Below, in pieces: positions 1-6,726 of a DNA stretch of 11,013 bases. A program made the translations under genes and the position numbers. Source of the stretch: CADEGZ01 sp035443705. Lineage in GTDB: Bacteria; Pseudomonadota; Gammaproteobacteria; UBA6186; Azoamicaceae. Under the pieces are notes generated by a model that saw only the letters and a program-made list of their open reading frames with translations, was not told the origin of the DNA and made no database searches. Position 1 is the stretch's first letter. Each line of letters begins with the position of its first letter. The DNA lies in the NCBI GenBank assembly GCA_035443705.1, contig DAORSV010000051.1, positions 1 to 11,013 of the forward strand. Reading direction: 5' to 3'.

Positions 1-25
1 ATCAAATACTTAAAGTTTACGATTA

Positions 26-73
26 GGATTGTGATTCCGGTTGTCGCGGGTTCAAACCCCGTCGTTCGCCCCA
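26..73 (+). other. 3' half of tRNA-His (GTG), probable attachment-site copy
   Basis: The segment carries a tRNA-His 3' half: anticodon loop TTGTGAT (29-35, anticodon GTG 31-33), variable loop 41-45, T-arm with stem 46-50/58-62 around TTCAAAC (51-57), 3' acceptor strand 63-69, discriminator C70 and encoded CCA 71-73. C73-type discriminator plus GTG is specific to tRNA-His. The 5' half is missing: bases 1-25 cannot form the D-arm or pair with the acceptor strand. The anticodon stem holds for only three pairs (26-28 with 36-38), then fails with A25/G39 and T24/G40. The match therefore starts near base 26. Tyrosine integrases commonly use the anticodon-loop-to-3'-end of tRNAs as attB, so this is probably the displaced 3' end left at the far side of an integrated element. 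It is not a functional tRNA as it stands. Confidence 0.8.
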
Positions 74-326
74 GTTTCTTCCTTTAAAATCATAGACTTA
101 TAAGTATTCACACTGTGAATTTACAGGGAAAAATAGCTCCCTGGGAATGGCTGATGCTTCTTACAACTTATTGCTTTACTGACACAGTTTGATGAATACT
201 ACCGCGCGTGACATACAACAAATATTATAAGACTTTTTCAGATTTTATCAATGCAACAGTACGTTAAATCAATAAATAGTCTACTCTGATAGATAGGAAT
301 GATTAAAATCAAGGGAGAAAGGTGCA
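74..326. other. Intergenic region between tRNA-His scar and pilin gene
   Basis: No ORF of useful length is seen here. Two adjacent inverted repeats are present: ATTCACA-C-TGTGAAT (106-120), a near-perfect odd palindrome suited to a dimeric DNA-binding protein, and CAGGGA/TCCCTG (124-129 and 138-143) with an 8-base loop. Neither is followed by a T-run, so neither looks like an intrinsic terminator. I find no convincing sigma-70 or sigma-54 promoter for the pilin gene. The pilin ribosome-binding site, AAGGGAG followed by AAAGG, lies at about 311-321. Confidence 0.5.
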
Positions 327-755
327 ATGAAGTATAGGGAAAGAGGATTTTCGTTAATTGAATTGATGATTGTTATTGCGATTATCGGGATTTTGGCAGC
401 GATTGCCGTTCCCGCTTACCGCAATTATATCTATAAGGCTCGATTTAGTGAATTATTGGTTTTCGCAGACAATGCATCTCGTCAAGTCGGTGAATATGTC
501 ATTGTAACTGGGGCGACAGCCATTGATGCTGCAACTTGTACAGCAATGACCAACAAGGCATCCGTAAATGGTACAAACATTATGACTTCTTGGGCTATCT
601 CAAACGCCTGCGTTGTAAGTGTGGTTGGTACACCTGCGCAATTTGGTGGAGTAGCAACGAACGTTACCTTTACACCAACAATGCTCGGAGATGGCTCGGT
701 CACGTGGGCTTGTACGTCTGCCGGAAGTGCGTTCGCGCCCAGTAGTTGCCCATAA
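327..755 (+). CDS. pilA: Type IV pilin (PilA-like prepilin)
   Basis: This is a prepilin, the precursor of a type IV pilus fibre subunit. Leader peptide MKYRERG ends at Gly7, the prepilin peptidase (PilD) cleavage site, followed by mature F8-S-L-I-E12, with the conserved Glu at mature position 5. Residues 8-30 form the hydrophobic N-terminal helix that anchors the subunit in the inner membrane and later packs the pilus core. The globular domain has four cysteines (71, 95, 129, 141); C129 and C141 near the C-terminus, in a WAC...SSCP setting, fit the disulfide D-region of type IVa pilins. Length (142 aa) is normal. A purine-rich Shine-Dalgarno precedes the ATG. It stands alone, with no pilus assembly gene nearby, and its stop is 12 bases from the convergent lipA stop with no visible terminator. 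It could be a major or a minor pilin; the sequence does not decide. Confidence 0.85.
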   Translation: MKYRERGFSLIELMIVIAIIGILAAIAVPAYRNYIYKARFSELLVFADNASRQVGEYVIVTGATAIDAATCTAMTNKASVNGTNIMTSWAISNACVVSVVGTPAQFGGVATNVTFTPTMLGDGSVTWACTSAGSAFAPSSCP

Positions 756-767
756 AGGTGCATCGTT

Positions 768-1715
768 CTATTTAATCGATTCGCCTGCCGCTTGCAGATC
801 CGCATGGTACGAAGAACGTACCAGCGGACCGCTCGCGACATGAGTAAATCCTAAGGTTTCGGCATACTTGCCAAGCGCATGAAAGACAGCGGGTGTTACA
901 AATCGTGCTACAGGCGAATGAAATTTGCTGGGCTGCAAATATTGTCCGATCGTTAATCGATCACAATGATAATCTCGCATATCATTTAAAACGGTTTGGA
1001 TTTCTTCATCCGTTTCTCCAAGCCCTAGCATTAACCCCGATTTGGTTGGAATCAGAGGGAAGCGTGCTTTAAATTCTTTGATTAATTTTAAGGACCAGGT
1101 GTAATCAGAACCCGGGCGAACAGCTTTATAGAGTCGTGGTACGGTTTCTACATTGTGATTAAAAATGTCGGGTGGTGCTTTACTCAACTGATCTAAGGCG
1201 GCTTCCATTCGACCTCGAAAATCAGGCACTAAAATTTCAATCTGAATATTGGGACAGCGCTCTCGAATTTCTTGGATACATTGTGAAAAATGTCCAGCGC
1301 CACCATCGCGGAGATCATCTCTGTCAACAGATGTAATCACAACGTATCGTAAATTCATTGCGGCTATTGCTTTAGCAAGATTTTTAGGTTCGTCCGGATT
1401 GAGCGGATCAGGTCGACCGTGTGCAACATCGCAAAAGGTACAGCGTCGTGTACATTTATCGCCCATAATCATAAATGTCGCGGTGCCATGTGCGAAACAT
1501 TCATTCAGATTTGGACAAGAAGCTTCTTCACAAACTGTATGAAGATTATGTTCTCGCAATAATGCTTTTAGTTCGGCAACAGCTGGTGCATGGGTTGCTC
1601 GAATGCGGATCCAATCGGGTTTCGCTAATGTATTTTCGCTGGGTTCAATTTTAATGGGAATGCGAGCCATTTTTGCTTGACCCTTTTGTTTATCTGTTGG
1701 ATGTGTTGTTGCCAT
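768..1715 (-). CDS. lipA: Lipoyl synthase LipA
   Basis: LipA is a radical-SAM enzyme that inserts two sulfurs into protein-bound octanoyl groups, finishing lipoyl cofactor synthesis for 2-oxoacid dehydrogenases and the glycine cleavage system. Numbering from MATTHP, the auxiliary-cluster motif CX4CX5C is C62, C67 and C73; the SAM-cluster motif CX3CX2C is C88, C92 and C95 (CTRRCTFC). The C-terminal RSSYHA (300-305) supplies the serine ligand of the auxiliary cluster. The 315-aa product is close to the 321 aa of E. coli LipA. I chose the ATG at 1715 because GGAAGGA lies about 10 bases upstream, inside the end of lipB. An in-frame ATG at 1754 would add 13 residues but has no Shine-Dalgarno and overlaps lipB by 35 bases. 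Only 4 bases separate it from lipB, so coupling is likely. It is the last gene of the minus-strand block. Confidence 0.97.
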   Translation of the reverse strand: MATTHPTDKQKGQAKMARIPIKIEPSENTLAKPDWIRIRATHAPAVAELKALLREHNLHTVCEEASCPNLNECFAHGTATFMIMGDKCTRRCTFCDVAHGRPDPLNPDEPKNLAKAIAAMNLRYVVITSVDRDDLRDGGAGHFSQCIQEIRERCPNIQIEILVPDFRGRMEAALDQLSKAPPDIFNHNVETVPRLYKAVRPGSDYTWSLKLIKEFKARFPLIPTKSGLMLGLGETDEEIQTVLNDMRDYHCDRLTIGQYLQPSKFHSPVARFVTPAVFHALGKYAETLGFTHVASGPLVRSSYHADLQAAGESIK

Positions 1716-1719
1716 AATT

Positions 1720-2361
1720 TTAAAATCCTTCCACTTTTTCAGCAATAAGACCATAGTCGAGTTGCTGCATTAAATGTGTTATCAATTGCGAGGCAACCTC
1801 GGTGGTTGAGACAGCATGATTAAAATCACGCATTTGCACTACTTTTAGATTGGGATAGCCACAGGGATTGATCCGGCTAAAGGGTTCTAAATCCATGCTG
1901 ACATTTAAGCTTACACCATGATAGCTACAACTGCGATGAACTCGAAGGCCAAGAGAAGCAATTTTGCATTGATTGACATAGACGCCGGGTGCTTTGATTT
2001 GTGTTGTTCCTAGGATATTATGCTGAGCGAGTAATGAAATGATAGCGTGTTCTAAGTGAGTTATTAATAATTTGACGCCCAAATTTTTTCTTTTCAGATT
2101 GATTAATACATACATCACCAGCTGTCCAGGTCCATGATACGTAACTTGTCCGCCGCGATCACTTTGAATAATAGGAATTGTTCCCGGATTTAAAAGATGT
2201 TCTGGTTTTCCCGCTTGTCCTTGTGTAAATACAGGAAAGTGTTCTACCAGCCAAAATTCGTCTGGCGTAGAAAGCGTGCGTTGATGGGTAAACGCTTTCA
2301 TTAACTGCCAGGTTGTGTCGTATGGCATTAAACCCAATGTTCGAATAATAAGATTAGTCAT
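1720..2361 (-). CDS. lipB: Octanoyl-ACP:protein N-octanoyltransferase LipB
   Basis: LipB moves octanoate from acyl carrier protein to a lysine of lipoyl domains, making the substrate for LipA. The signature around residues 69-81 (RGGQVTYHGPGQL) includes His76. The catalytic pair is visible: Lys133 in KIASLGLR and Cys167 in RINPCGYP, corresponding to K135/C169 of E. coli LipB. At 213 aa it has the family length. It starts 9 bases after the ybeD stop and ends 4 bases before lipA. The ribosome-binding site is weak (AAAGACG), so translation may depend on readthrough from ybeD. An out-of-frame ATG sits 4 bases before the start but stops after three codons. Confidence 0.97.
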   Translation of the reverse strand: MTNLIIRTLGLMPYDTTWQLMKAFTHQRTLSTPDEFWLVEHFPVFTQGQAGKPEHLLNPGTIPIIQSDRGGQVTYHGPGQLVMYVLINLKRKNLGVKLLITHLEHAIISLLAQHNILGTTQIKAPGVYVNQCKIASLGLRVHRSCSYHGVSLNVSMDLEPFSRINPCGYPNLKVVQMRDFNHAVSTTEVASQLITHLMQQLDYGLIAEKVEGF

Positions 2362-2370
2362 GCATCGTCT

Positions 2371-2631
2371 TTATAATACCATGAGTATATTGGGATCTTG
2401 CGTTAATGCACGATAGATAGCATCCAGTTGTTCTTGGTTTTGAGCGTTTATTGTGGCGGTGATAGATTCGAATTTCCCGCCCGTGCTGAGTTTAGAAACA
2501 ATGGCACCTTCTCCGAGATCTGGCACGTGTTGATGCAAAATAGCGACAACAATACCTTCAAAGGTATCATTTGCGAGTCCCATTATTTTAATGGGAAACT
2601 GACAAGGAAAGTTTATCAATGTCTCTTGCAT
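2371..2631 (-). CDS. ybeD: YbeD/DUF493 family protein
   Basis: This is a small conserved protein of the DUF493 (UPF0250) family, with an ACT-like ferredoxin fold in the E. coli homologue. It sits next to lipB in many proteobacteria, but its molecular role is unproven; a link to lipoate metabolism is inferred mainly from the neighbourhood. The 86 aa match the usual length (87 in E. coli), with the family start FPCQFPIKIMG at residues 8-18. The ATG is preceded by GGGATTTTT, a poor Shine-Dalgarno. That upstream sequence appears to belong to the dat remnant, whose reading frame stops 16 bases inside ybeD, so ybeD translation may be coupled to dacA and the remnant. Confidence 0.93.
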   Translation of the reverse strand: MQETLINFPCQFPIKIMGLANDTFEGIVVAILHQHVPDLGEGAIVSKLSTGGKFESITATINAQNQEQLDAIYRALTQDPNILMVL

Positions 2632-2711
2632 AAAAATCCCACGAGCGGAGAGATACGGGCATCTTTCAAGGGAATAAAATGATCGTTTAAGTAAGCAACA
2701 GGGGCTGTCAT
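2616..2711 (-). pseudogene. dat: N-terminal remnant of D-amino-acid aminotransferase (dat)
   Basis: Reading from ATG at 2711, the frame gives MTAPVAYLNDHFIPLKDARI then SPL (residues 1-23) and stops at TGA 2616-2618 after 31 residues. Residues 5-23 match the N-terminus of fold-type IV PLP aminotransferases of the Dat type, which begin with a Y-L-N-x-x-F-x-P-L-x-x-A-x-I-S start followed by DRGF-FGDGVYE. Here the text continues as VGFL (24-27), which may be a damaged form of the DRGFLF segment, and then runs straight into the ybeD start. The catalytic lysine and PLP-binding regions are absent, so no enzyme is made. The ATG overlaps the dacA TGA as ATGA, an intact coupling junction. This suggests dat was a genuine member of the operon before the deletion. 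The family match is from memory of the family, not a database search. Confidence 0.7.
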
Positions 2712-3904
2712 TTAGGTTTAACTTTTTCTACAAGCGATAGAACAGATAACGTGACATTATCGTATAATCGATTGATAAATCCGCCTGCTTCAACATCGGT
2801 TAAGGCAACAACGGGGCATTCACTAATCGTTTTATTATCTAATTGAACTGTGAGTGTGCCAAGAGCAGCGCCTTTATTGGTGGGCGCTTTAATGAGGTTT
2901 TCTACTGTAATGGTCGTTTTCAAATTATCATATTGACCCTGGCCTATTGTAACATAAAGATCTTCCGCAAGGCCTAAATCAACTTCTTTTTCGCGCCCAT
3001 GCCATACCCGTCCTTTTTTAAGTGCGGTGAGCGCAGGGTAAAGTTTTCGAGATTCATAGAATCGAAAACCATAGGTTAATAATTTATTGGTTTCATCAAT
3101 ACGTGCCGAATTGTTTTTTGTTCCCATCACAACGGCGATTAAGCGCATGTTATCTTTTTTCCCGGAGGCGACAAGACAATATCCGGCAGAATCGGTATGA
3201 CCTGTTTTGATGCCATCTACTAAATTATTAGTCCACAAAAGACGATTACGATTTTCTTGTTTAATGTTTTGATAGAGAAATGTTTTTTCAGAATACAGTG
3301 TGTAGCTTTCTGGAAAATCCCGCATTAATGCCTTAGAAAGTATGGCCATATCACGTGCGCTCGTATAGTGATTTGGATCAGGTAAGCCAGTTGAGTTTAC
3401 AAAATGAGTGTTTGCGAGACCCAGTTGTTTTGCATAAAAATTCATCAATTCAGCGAATGCGGATTCAGAGCCTGCAATGTGTTCGGCAATAGCAACGGAA
3501 GCATCATTTCCGGATGCGATAATAATGCCCCGTAAAAGATCGTCTACAGATACATCTGTATTTACCTCTACAAACATACGTGAGCCGGGCGATTTCCATG
3601 CTTTCTCGCTAATTTTGACGGTATCGGTCAGTTTTAATTTACCACTTTTTAGAACATGATCGACAACGTAAACGGTCATCATTTTGGTAAGACTTGCAGG
3701 CTCTACACGTTGCTCGACATTTTGTTCCGCAATAACATAATTGCTTAGAGGATCGATTAGTATAAATGATTTAGCTTGCAGTGTAGGCGGAGCGGGAATA
3801 ACTAAAGTGGGTTGAGGCAGTGCAGCCAGCTCGGCGAAAAGCGCAAAAGGGCAGAATAGAGAAGCGAATAAAGCGATTACCCTTGATTTAAATTTAAGCT
3901 GCAT
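2708..3904 (-). CDS. dacA: D-alanyl-D-alanine carboxypeptidase DacA (PBP5/6 type)
   Basis: This class C penicillin-binding protein removes the terminal D-Ala from pentapeptide stems of peptidoglycan in the periplasm. Residues 1-24 form a signal peptide, with a plausible cleavage after Ala24. Catalytic motifs are in order: SLTK (Ser71, Lys74), SGN (131-133) and KTG (233-235). The peptidase S11 domain spans about 30-265, followed by the all-beta PBP5 C-terminal domain (about 285-375). A C-terminal amphipathic segment (about 377-398) should peripherally anchor the protein in the inner membrane. Length 398 aa compares with 403 in E. coli PBP5. The ATG has a clear AGGAG nine bases upstream. The TGA overlaps the start of the dat remnant by four bases. 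It lies 77 bases after rlpA. Confidence 0.96.
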   Translation of the reverse strand: MQLKFKSRVIALFASLFCPFALFAELAALPQPTLVIPAPPTLQAKSFILIDPLSNYVIAEQNVEQRVEPASLTKMMTVYVVDHVLKSGKLKLTDTVKISEKAWKSPGSRMFVEVNTDVSVDDLLRGIIIASGNDASVAIAEHIAGSESAFAELMNFYAKQLGLANTHFVNSTGLPDPNHYTSARDMAILSKALMRDFPESYTLYSEKTFLYQNIKQENRNRLLWTNNLVDGIKTGHTDSAGYCLVASGKKDNMRLIAVVMGTKNNSARIDETNKLLTYGFRFYESRKLYPALTALKKGRVWHGREKEVDLGLAEDLYVTIGQGQYDNLKTTITVENLIKAPTNKGAALGTLTVQLDNKTISECPVVALTDVEAGGFINRLYDNVTLSVLSLVEKVKPK

Positions 3905-3947
3905 AATAGTAAGCTCCTGACAAAAATTCGAAATCCTACACCCTGTG

Positions 3948-3976
3948 ATTTTAGACTATTACCCTTGTTCTGTATA
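3948..3976 (-). promoter_or_regulatory. Possible weak promoter in the rlpA-dacA gap
   Basis: On the minus strand TATACA (3971-3976) and TAAAAT (3948-3953) are separated by 17 bases, each 4-5 of 6 matches to sigma-70 boxes. It would start transcription about 35 bases before dacA. The 77-base gap between rlpA and dacA is the widest inside the block, so an internal promoter is reasonable. In AT-rich DNA such matches occur by chance. Confidence 0.25.
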
Positions 3977-3981
3977 GGTTT

Positions 3982-4635
3982 TTAATAGCGTTTTTCCCTT
4001 TTTTGCTCTGTTTTTTTCAAAAGTGAACTAGCGCACAAAGCTTGCTGTTTTTTAGGGATTTTGCCGCCGTGGTCACGTGGATCTATCGATTCAACTTCTA
4101 CGCGAGCGGTGCCTTTTCCGAGTACCCCGAGTTTAGCTGCCGCGACATAAGATAGATCAATAAGCCTATTATCATGAAAGGGACCATGATCGTTTACTTT
4201 AACGATAACAACTTTTCCATTTTCTAAATTTGTGACCTTTACATAGGTAGGAAGAGGGAGAGTGGGGTGTGCAGCTGTCATGGCAAACATATTATAGGGT
4301 TCGCCACTAGATGTTTTACGACCATGAAATTGTGTACCATACCAAGAAGCGTGTCCACGGGCACGATAGCCTCTGCTGGTTGGCATAACGCTATATCGCT
4401 TTCTTAAAGCAACGTAAGTATTTGTTTTGCCCTTTTTAAAACGATTGCCATAGCGGCTTAAGGGTTCAACTTTGGGTACCGCATCGGGGGTTCTTAAAAG
4501 ATTTCGTGGAATATGTTTAGGAGGACCATCTTTTTTTTTCTTAACACGCGTGCTACAACCTGACAATGTTATTGTGACGCAGATAAGTGTAAGCAGAAGT
4601 AATTTCCAAAAGGCAGTGTGTTTGTATTTAATCAT
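3982..4635 (-). CDS. rlpA: RlpA-like septal lytic transglycosylase lipoprotein without SPOR domain
   Basis: RlpA proteins are lipoproteins with a double-psi beta-barrel; the Pseudomonas aeruginosa enzyme cleaves naked glycan strands lacking stem peptides. Residues 1-26 are a lipoprotein signal with lipobox LSGC (Cys27). A basic linker follows (KKKKD, about 32-36, and more Lys/Arg to 80). The barrel covers about 94-185, starting at ASWYG (96-100). Glu112, His123 and Asp149 have the same spacing (11 and 26) as the catalytic-region residues E120, H131 and D157 that I recall for P. aeruginosa RlpA, so activity is likely. The usual C-terminal SPOR domain, which binds denuded septal glycan, is absent. 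The protein ends in a Lys/Arg-rich tail at 217 aa (E. coli 362). The ATG overlaps the mltB stop by eight bases; AAGGGC lies about nine bases upstream. Confidence 0.93.
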   Translation of the reverse strand: MIKYKHTAFWKLLLLTLICVTITLSGCSTRVKKKKDGPPKHIPRNLLRTPDAVPKVEPLSRYGNRFKKGKTNTYVALRKRYSVMPTSRGYRARGHASWYGTQFHGRKTSSGEPYNMFAMTAAHPTLPLPTYVKVTNLENGKVVIVKVNDHGPFHDNRLIDLSYVAAAKLGVLGKGTARVEVESIDPRDHGGKIPKKQQALCASSLLKKTEQKREKRY

Positions 4636-5593
4636 TATTTTTTGCCCTTGTTTTTAGTATTCGAATTTTTTGGCTTAGTTGATATACTGCCATAGCATAA
4701 TGGGTGCTTCGATTATATCGCAGAATGACATTAAAATTATCAAGTCCAATCCATTCTTCTTTGTCATGATGGGCATTTTTTTCGAGTACAATCAATTTGC
4801 CTTTCTGTAAGGGATGGGTCTTTTCTTGCAGGCGCAGCGTAGCAATAATTTTTTCATTTTTTTTCCATCCATTTTTTTTCATGTAATTGCCTACACTCCC
4901 GATTACGTCTGCCATGTCATGGATCAAGTCTCTCTTTCCTGTGCCAGAAAAATCAACAGCATATCGCCGATAACTACTTGGCATAAATTGTGGCGTTCCG
5001 ATTGCACCTGCGAAAGAACCACGGGTTGTAACGGGGTCAAGTGAACCTTCATTCACTAGCAATAAAAAATTTTCTAATTCACCACGAAAAAAAGCTGCAC
5101 GGCGTGGGTAGTCAAAGGCCAGAGTTGCTAAAGCTTGTAACACGGGATAATTACCTGTGATTTTGCCATAAGAAGTTTCGATCCCTAAGATTGCAACAAT
5201 AATTTCTGAAGGCACGCCAAATTTTGCTTCCGCTTTTTTTAATAAGTCTTTATGTTCTCTCCAAAATTGAACGCCTTCTTGGATTCGTTTTTCTGTGATA
5301 ACCGTATCTCGATATCGATACCAAGGCAACGCTTCATATTGTTTAGACATCAGACGCAACACTTTGTTTTCCGATCCAAATTCACTAAAAATTGCATTTA
5401 AGTTTTTTTCGTTAAGACCATGTTTTTTGTGCATGCTTTGAATAAATTGTTGTACCTCTTTTCTCTTGGCGAAAGAGGTACTTTTATTTTGCTGAATCGT
5501 TTTAGCGGGTAAGGCTGCTGCATGAGCAGAAATTAGCGTGAATATACAAGTGAAGAGAAATACTTGTAAAAATCTGAATTTGTTTGATAGCAC
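4628..5593 (-). CDS. mltB: Lytic murein transglycosylase B (MltB family)
   Basis: MltB cleaves the glycan backbone of peptidoglycan, leaving 1,6-anhydro-MurNAc ends, in the periplasm. The catalytic glutamate is Glu139 in ILGIETSYGK. The family block GAIGTPQFMPSSYRRYAVD lies at 197-215, and the C-terminal region ends at 321 aa. An N-terminal signal peptide ends near Ala25-Ala26 (SAHAAA) with no lipobox, unlike the E. coli lipoprotein MltB, so this form may be soluble or anchored by an uncleaved helix. The start codon is GTG at 5593, supported by TAGGAGA seven bases upstream. It begins 38 bases after rodA and overlaps rlpA by eight bases, so the two cell-wall lytic enzymes are probably co-translated. 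Confidence 0.94.
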   Translation of the reverse strand: MLSNKFRFLQVFLFTCIFTLISAHAAALPAKTIQQNKSTSFAKRKEVQQFIQSMHKKHGLNEKNLNAIFSEFGSENKVLRLMSKQYEALPWYRYRDTVITEKRIQEGVQFWREHKDLLKKAEAKFGVPSEIIVAILGIETSYGKITGNYPVLQALATLAFDYPRRAAFFRGELENFLLLVNEGSLDPVTTRGSFAGAIGTPQFMPSSYRRYAVDFSGTGKRDLIHDMADVIGSVGNYMKKNGWKKNEKIIATLRLQEKTHPLQKGKLIVLEKNAHHDKEEWIGLDNFNVILRYNRSTHYAMAVYQLSQKIRILKTRAKNND

Positions 5594-5631
5594 TGCTAAT
5601 CTCCTATTCTTAATATCTGATCAAAAATAAC

Positions 5632-6726
5632 TTATTTTGCCAATAAAGTTCGATGGGTATGAATAGACATCAATATACCAAAACTTGCCATGAGCGTTAC
5701 CAGGGATGTGCCTCCATAACTTACTAAGGGCAGTGGGATCCCAACGACGGGCAATATACCCGTTACCATGCCTATATTAACAAACACATAAACAAATAAT
5801 GTCATCATGAGGCTGCCTGCCAATAATCTTCCAAACGTATTTTGTGCTTGTACGCTAATATAGATTCCTCGGATGATAATGTATAAGTACAAAAGTAGCA
5901 AGACAAGACATCCAACCAACCCAAATTCTTCGCTAAATACGGCAAAAATAAAGTCAGTTGTGCGTTCGGGTAAAAATTCTAAATTGGATTGAGTGCCATT
6001 TAACCAGCCTTTTCCATAAAGACCGCCAGAACCAATGGCAATTTTTGATTGAATAATTTGATATCCGCTGCCTAAAGGGTCGCGTTCTGGATCCAGTAAC
6101 ACTAATATGCGTTGACGTTGGTAATCGCGCATAAAAAACCACAGTGTTGGTAGACACAGTGTGACGAGGCTCGCGAGAGAAAACAGTATTTTCCAGGAGA
6201 GTCCCGAAAAAAAGATAACTAATAATCCACTGCTTAAAATCAATAATGCGGTACCGAGGTCAGGTTGTTTAGCGATCAGCAGTGTTGGAACGAGAATTAA
6301 GACTAAAGGGATGAGGAGCATAGAAACTTTAGGTGGCAAACTATGGTCATTAAAATATTTTGCGATCATCAGTGGAACCGCCAGTTTCATTAACTCAGCA
6401 GGTTGAAAGCGCACAAACCATAAATCGAGCCATCGTTGTCCGCCTTTGCTAACGTGGCCCATCACCAAAACCGATATCAACATCATTAATGCAATACCGT
6501 ATAACCAAGGTGCAATGCTGCTAAAAAATCGGGGTGGAATTTGCGCAATAAAGAGCATAATGCCGCAAGCAAGCATGAGGCGTAATCCTTGTTTTTGAAT
6601 GACATCCATTTCTGGTTTTGCACTATACAAAATAAGAATGCCCAGAGCGCTAAGCAAGATAATGCCGATCAGCAAGGGCCAGTCGAGGTGAAGTCTAGAT
6701 ATAAAACTGCGGTTACTCCGAAACAT
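5632..6726 (-). CDS. rodA: Rod-shape SEDS peptidoglycan glycosyltransferase RodA
   Basis: RodA (MrdB) is the SEDS-family polymerase of the elongasome. It extends glycan strands from lipid II and works as a pair with PBP2. The 364-aa protein has about ten hydrophobic segments from residue 16 onward (E. coli RodA is 370 aa). Family motifs seen are KGGQRWLD (94-101), the ERTTDFIFA loop with Asp258 matching the essential Asp262 of E. coli, and the C-terminal VGIPLPLVSYGGTS (328-341). The ATG is preceded by GGGAGAAGAAA and overlaps the 3' end of mrdA by 14 bases. This fixes the start and ensures coupled production of the two partners. Confidence 0.97.
   Translation of the reverse strand: MFRSNRSFISRLHLDWPLLIGIILLSALGILILYSAKPEMDVIQKQGLRLMLACGIMLFIAQIPPRFFSSIAPWLYGIALMMLISVLVMGHVSKGGQRWLDLWFVRFQPAELMKLAVPLMIAKYFNDHSLPPKVSMLLIPLVLILVPTLLIAKQPDLGTALLILSSGLLVIFFSGLSWKILFSLASLVTLCLPTLWFFMRDYQRQRILVLLDPERDPLGSGYQIIQSKIAIGSGGLYGKGWLNGTQSNLEFLPERTTDFIFAVFSEEFGLVGCLVLLLLYLYIIIRGIYISVQAQNTFGRLLAGSLMMTLFVYVFVNIGMVTGILPVVGIPLPLVSYGGTSLVTLMASFGILMSIHTHRTLLAK

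Noticed and set aside
1..73. Complete functional tRNA-His gene reaching the window start
   Set aside because: Bases 1-25 should hold most of the 5' acceptor strand and the D-arm but match neither; the conserved D-loop GG is absent and the acceptor strand 63-69 has no partner.
144..157. Sigma-54 promoter for the pilin (GG-N10-GC)
   Set aside because: Only the invariant GG and GC fit; the surrounding -24 and -12 bases are poor matches and the leader would be about 160 bases.
482..841. 119-codon minus-strand ORF over the pilin and lipA ends
   Set aside because: It is a shadow frame of two well-supported genes, with no recognisable protein family.
1716..1754. LipA start 13 codons upstream at 1754
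   Set aside because: No Shine-Dalgarno and a 35-base overlap with lipB, whereas the ATG at 1715 has GGAAGGA at a workable distance.
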